Shown here piece by piece: positions 35,337 through 37,219 of a stretch of DNA of 37,219 nt. This DNA is from Candidatus Nitrosocosmicus sp. (GTDB lineage Archaea > Thermoproteota > Nitrososphaeria > Nitrososphaerales > Nitrososphaeraceae). Position 1 is the first letter of the stretch. Every line of letters starts with the position of its first letter. A program made the translations under genes and the position numbers. The DNA lies in the NCBI GenBank assembly GCA_029194465.1, contig JARFXS010000021.1, forward strand, positions 1 to 37,219, read 5' to 3'. A model generated the notes under the pieces. The model made no database searches. It worked only from the letters and a program-made list of their open reading frames with translations, and was not told the DNA's origin.

Positions 35337-36394
35337 AACCTTTTGTACCATCCATGCCTTATAATATTGTGTAATGATTAATCTTTAGTATATCTGTTAT
35401 ATCAGGCTGGGTTCTAATTCCCAACAAATAAAGCTCGTCATAGATTATCATATTCCGGAATTATTTGAACCCATGTGATTAACGGGCCCGGTGGGTTTCG
35501 TAATAGATATATTACGAGTCTAAATTCTTCCATTGAACTTTGATAACGACTTGATTTCCAGAATTGAATTGGAAGGCCCAAGATGATATTGACATTTTAA
35601 TGTAGAGACTATTGAATGTGATCAAGGATTTAGTCTTACATGTAATATCAAATTGGTAGTAAAGCAGTTCAATAAATAGGGACTGGTTCTATAATCCACT
35701 AAGCAGTCATCCAGAATGTAGCAACCAAGACTATTTTAGCTTAAATGGATAAGGCGCTTAGTTGTGAGATGGGAAAAAAACTATTATTAAAAATACAATT
35801 GGGCCCAAACCTAAACCGAACCTTGTAACCAAACTTTAGGATCAAATACTAATGTAACTATCTGACTTGACAATCATACCTATTACAGATTTAGCATTGA
35901 GCATCTATTTTTTGTGGTTTTATTGGTGGGTGATTCTTGACTACAATAAATGTAATTATTTAGTGCGCAGATTATTTCTTCAATTATTAGACTTAAAAAT
36001 AACCATCCCATTCTAGTTGTATTAAGAGGTATGACCAAAATGATACTATCATCGTATCTGAAACAAAGCTAGAAACTTAATTAGCGACATCTCCTAATTT
36101 AGTACTAGGAAAATTTGAGTCTATTTCTTGTTATTAGCCTAAAGGGATTCTCAGGGCTTGGATCTCAAATTTCTCTACCCTCTTTGATAACTCATTAAAG
36201 ATTTGTTTCCTTACAAACAGAATTAGCGATAGATGGTCCATTGTATGGAAACTCTAAAGAGATAGTAAAGTCCGGAAAAACTGTGATAGTCCTTTAGATA
36301 GAATATGTTGACTTATGAAAGAAATAGATGCAATTACTCTGTTTGAAAAGGCAACTCATACTTTCTATAGATGTAGCATTATTAAGGTTAGAAT
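35337..36394. other. Long intergenic stretch, 1058 bases
   Basis: Holds a good copy of the dispersed repeat (35484-35522). A plus-strand piece reading ELAIDGPLYGNSKEIVKSGK before a TAG at about 36297 looks like the C-terminus of a lost gene, family unknown. Otherwise spacer without convincing frames. Confidence 0.5.
35484..35522 (+). repeat. Dispersed repeat with a perfect hairpin (type B)
   Basis: GGGCCCGGTGGGTTTCGTAA followed by TAGATATATTACGAGTC. TCGTAATA (35498-35505) and TATTACGA (35510-35517) pair perfectly around GATA. The GC-rich core is the most complete in the window, with palindromic GGGCCC. Confidence 0.8.
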
Positions 36395-36637
36395 CTACAG
36401 TCTTTGCTCGTTACCAGAATGACTTCCTCCTAAATATTTCAATCTTTTTTCTAAATCCGTTCCCGTAGGATACATTATATCATTTTTTGTATACTCATAG
36501 AGATACACTTGAAATGTTTTACAATGGGGGCAATATTGATAATATAGTCTATGCCATAATTTTGTGTCATCATTAAATTCAGGGTGATTATGCCTTAATT
36601 GAGGGTGGAAGTGCTCTTTACAACTCTGGCATTGCAT
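36395..36637 (-). CDS. Small zinc-ribbon protein, 80 aa
   Basis: ATG near 36637 starts MQCQSCKEHFHPQLRHNHPE, and a second pair follows in LYYQYCPHCKTFQVYLYEYT. Two CxxC pairs about 30 residues apart form a classic zinc ribbon, with several His between them. The C-terminus (TGTDLEKRLKYLGGSHSGNE) is polar. The frame is clean from ATG to stop and its composition is protein-like. Such proteins often act as accessory nucleic-acid- or protein-binding modules; no partner is suggested by the neighbours. Exact family not recognised. Confidence 0.75.
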   Translation of the reverse strand: MQCQSCKEHFHPQLRHNHPEFNDDTKLWHRLYYQYCPHCKTFQVYLYEYTKNDIMYPTGTDLEKRLKYLGGSHSGNEQRL

Positions 36638-37086
36638 AGGTAGTACTAGGTAGTAATATTATTAAACCGTTATGTGAATGTGAATCATCTTATCTCGATC
36701 TATTACAAAAGTGTGAATTCATGGGCCTTTTGAACGATTTAGTTATGTTCGTCGTAATCCGCATGGTTTGACAACAGGGCCTATGGAGATTTGTATTTGC
36801 AGATCGTGACCCACTTCTAAAGACCAAATTAATCCTCTCTTAGTAAATGGGTATATGGTTGACCATATATTGCGGGATTCGATGATTACATTGCATATCT
36901 ATATAAAATTGGGTTTTGTTTCGTATGCTTATTTGATAATTAACTTCCACCTTTTAGTATATCCGTGTATAAAGTGCAACAAATTCAGTCAGAATAATGT
37001 TAAAATATATAGTAATAATATCGATTCAAAATTCTGACTGGTGAAATGGGAACCCATATACAAATTGTATTGCATTATAAAACTGA
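36638..37086. other. Divergent intergenic stretch, 449 bases
   Basis: A short plus-strand frame at about 36720-36809 reads HGPFERFSYVRRNPHGLTTG, then PMEICICRS, and looks like protein but has a stop just before it and no start; it may be a remnant. The open frame at 36855-37037 looks like chance. Confidence 0.45.
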
Positions 37087-37219
37087 TCGAGACTGGGGGA
37101 AGGTTTCGTTAGGGTTGCTGACACTAAGGACATAGCGCCATCACAAATGAAAGAAGTTCAAGTTGACGGTGAAAGTGTATGTATTGCTAATGTTGATGGA
37201 AAATACTACGCCATGGGTA
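37087..37219 (+). CDS. Rieske [2Fe-2S] domain protein, N-terminal part, cut by the window edge
   Basis: The frame reads FVRVADTKDIAPSQMKEVQV, then DGESVCIANVDGKYYAMG up to the window end. This is the standard N-terminus of small Rieske ferredoxins and nitrite-reductase-small-subunit-like proteins; the CxH...CxxH cluster motifs would follow outside. Start problem: after the in-frame TGA at 37084-37086 there is no ATG, GTG or TTG before the domain. Choices are CTG 37093, internal ATG 37147 (too late for the fold), or a frameshift in the GGGGG run (37095-37099) that would join it to a frame from ATG 37046. The domain call is firm; the start is not. Confidence 0.75.

Noticed and set aside
36855..37037. 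60-codon protein before the Rieske gene
   Set aside because: No family features and no bias; likely chance.

Overview
The window most likely comes from an ammonia-oxidising archaeon of the Nitrososphaerales, perhaps close to Nitrosocosmicus; this is inferred, as no marker gene is present. The reasons are a strongly AT-rich sequence, TTG and GTG starts, TATA boxes close to start codons, a plastocyanin-like copper protein, an F420-type PPOX protein, PRC-barrel and DUF892-type proteins, and many small secreted or membrane proteins. No rRNA, tRNA gene or CRISPR array was recognised.

The main character of the region is decay. Only about a quarter of it is intact, recognisable coding sequence. At least sixteen genes can be read only across frameshifts, in-frame stops, lost starts or deletions.

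Layout. 1-4.4 kb: the tail of an unknown gene, a small unknown gene, a frameshifted secreted TPR protein, an intact DHFR/RibD-like reductase, and a decayed MsrB gene with an MsrA remnant. 4.6-7.1 kb: a tandem duplication, then a badly broken CorA-type Mg transporter that runs in frame into a diacylglycerol-kinase-type lipid kinase. 7.4-8.8 kb (minus strand): a PRC-barrel pseudogene, a broken small gene and a 50-residue membrane protein whose start was duplicated. 9-15.4 kb: decayed secreted proteins, a decayed medium-chain oxidoreductase, a 393-bp tandem duplication and a copper protein with an amber stop in its signal peptide. 15.7-30 kb is the healthiest part: a PPOX protein, a cyclophilin-like protein, YjbQ (one nonsense mutation), an ATP-cone protein, a CaX antiporter, a DMT transporter, an isochorismatase-type hydrolase, a ferritin-like/adenylate cyclase fusion, an AlkB-like dioxygenase, a broken LLM oxidoreductase and OsmC. 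30.2-34.5 kb: a degenerate tandem array, a small membrane protein, an HTH/coiled-coil protein, an IS630 transposase remnant and a frameshifted patatin. The right end holds Cys-rich microproteins and the start of a Rieske protein.

The most unusual signal is a family of about a dozen short dispersed repeats. They share a GC-rich core (consensus GGCCCGGTGGGCTTC) that, read on the other strand, resembles the T-arm and 3' acceptor strand of a tRNA. They lie between genes throughout the window, carry three alternative 3' halves (tRNA-like, perfect hairpin, or a GATATCGATC type), and recur inside the 30.3-31.1 kb array. The ferritin-like/cyclase fusion and the duplication of its promoter are the best protein-level leads.

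Few operons can be seen. Most genes stand alone with their own promoters, and the stress-related functions (AlkB, OsmC, Msr, YjbQ, PPOX) are scattered.
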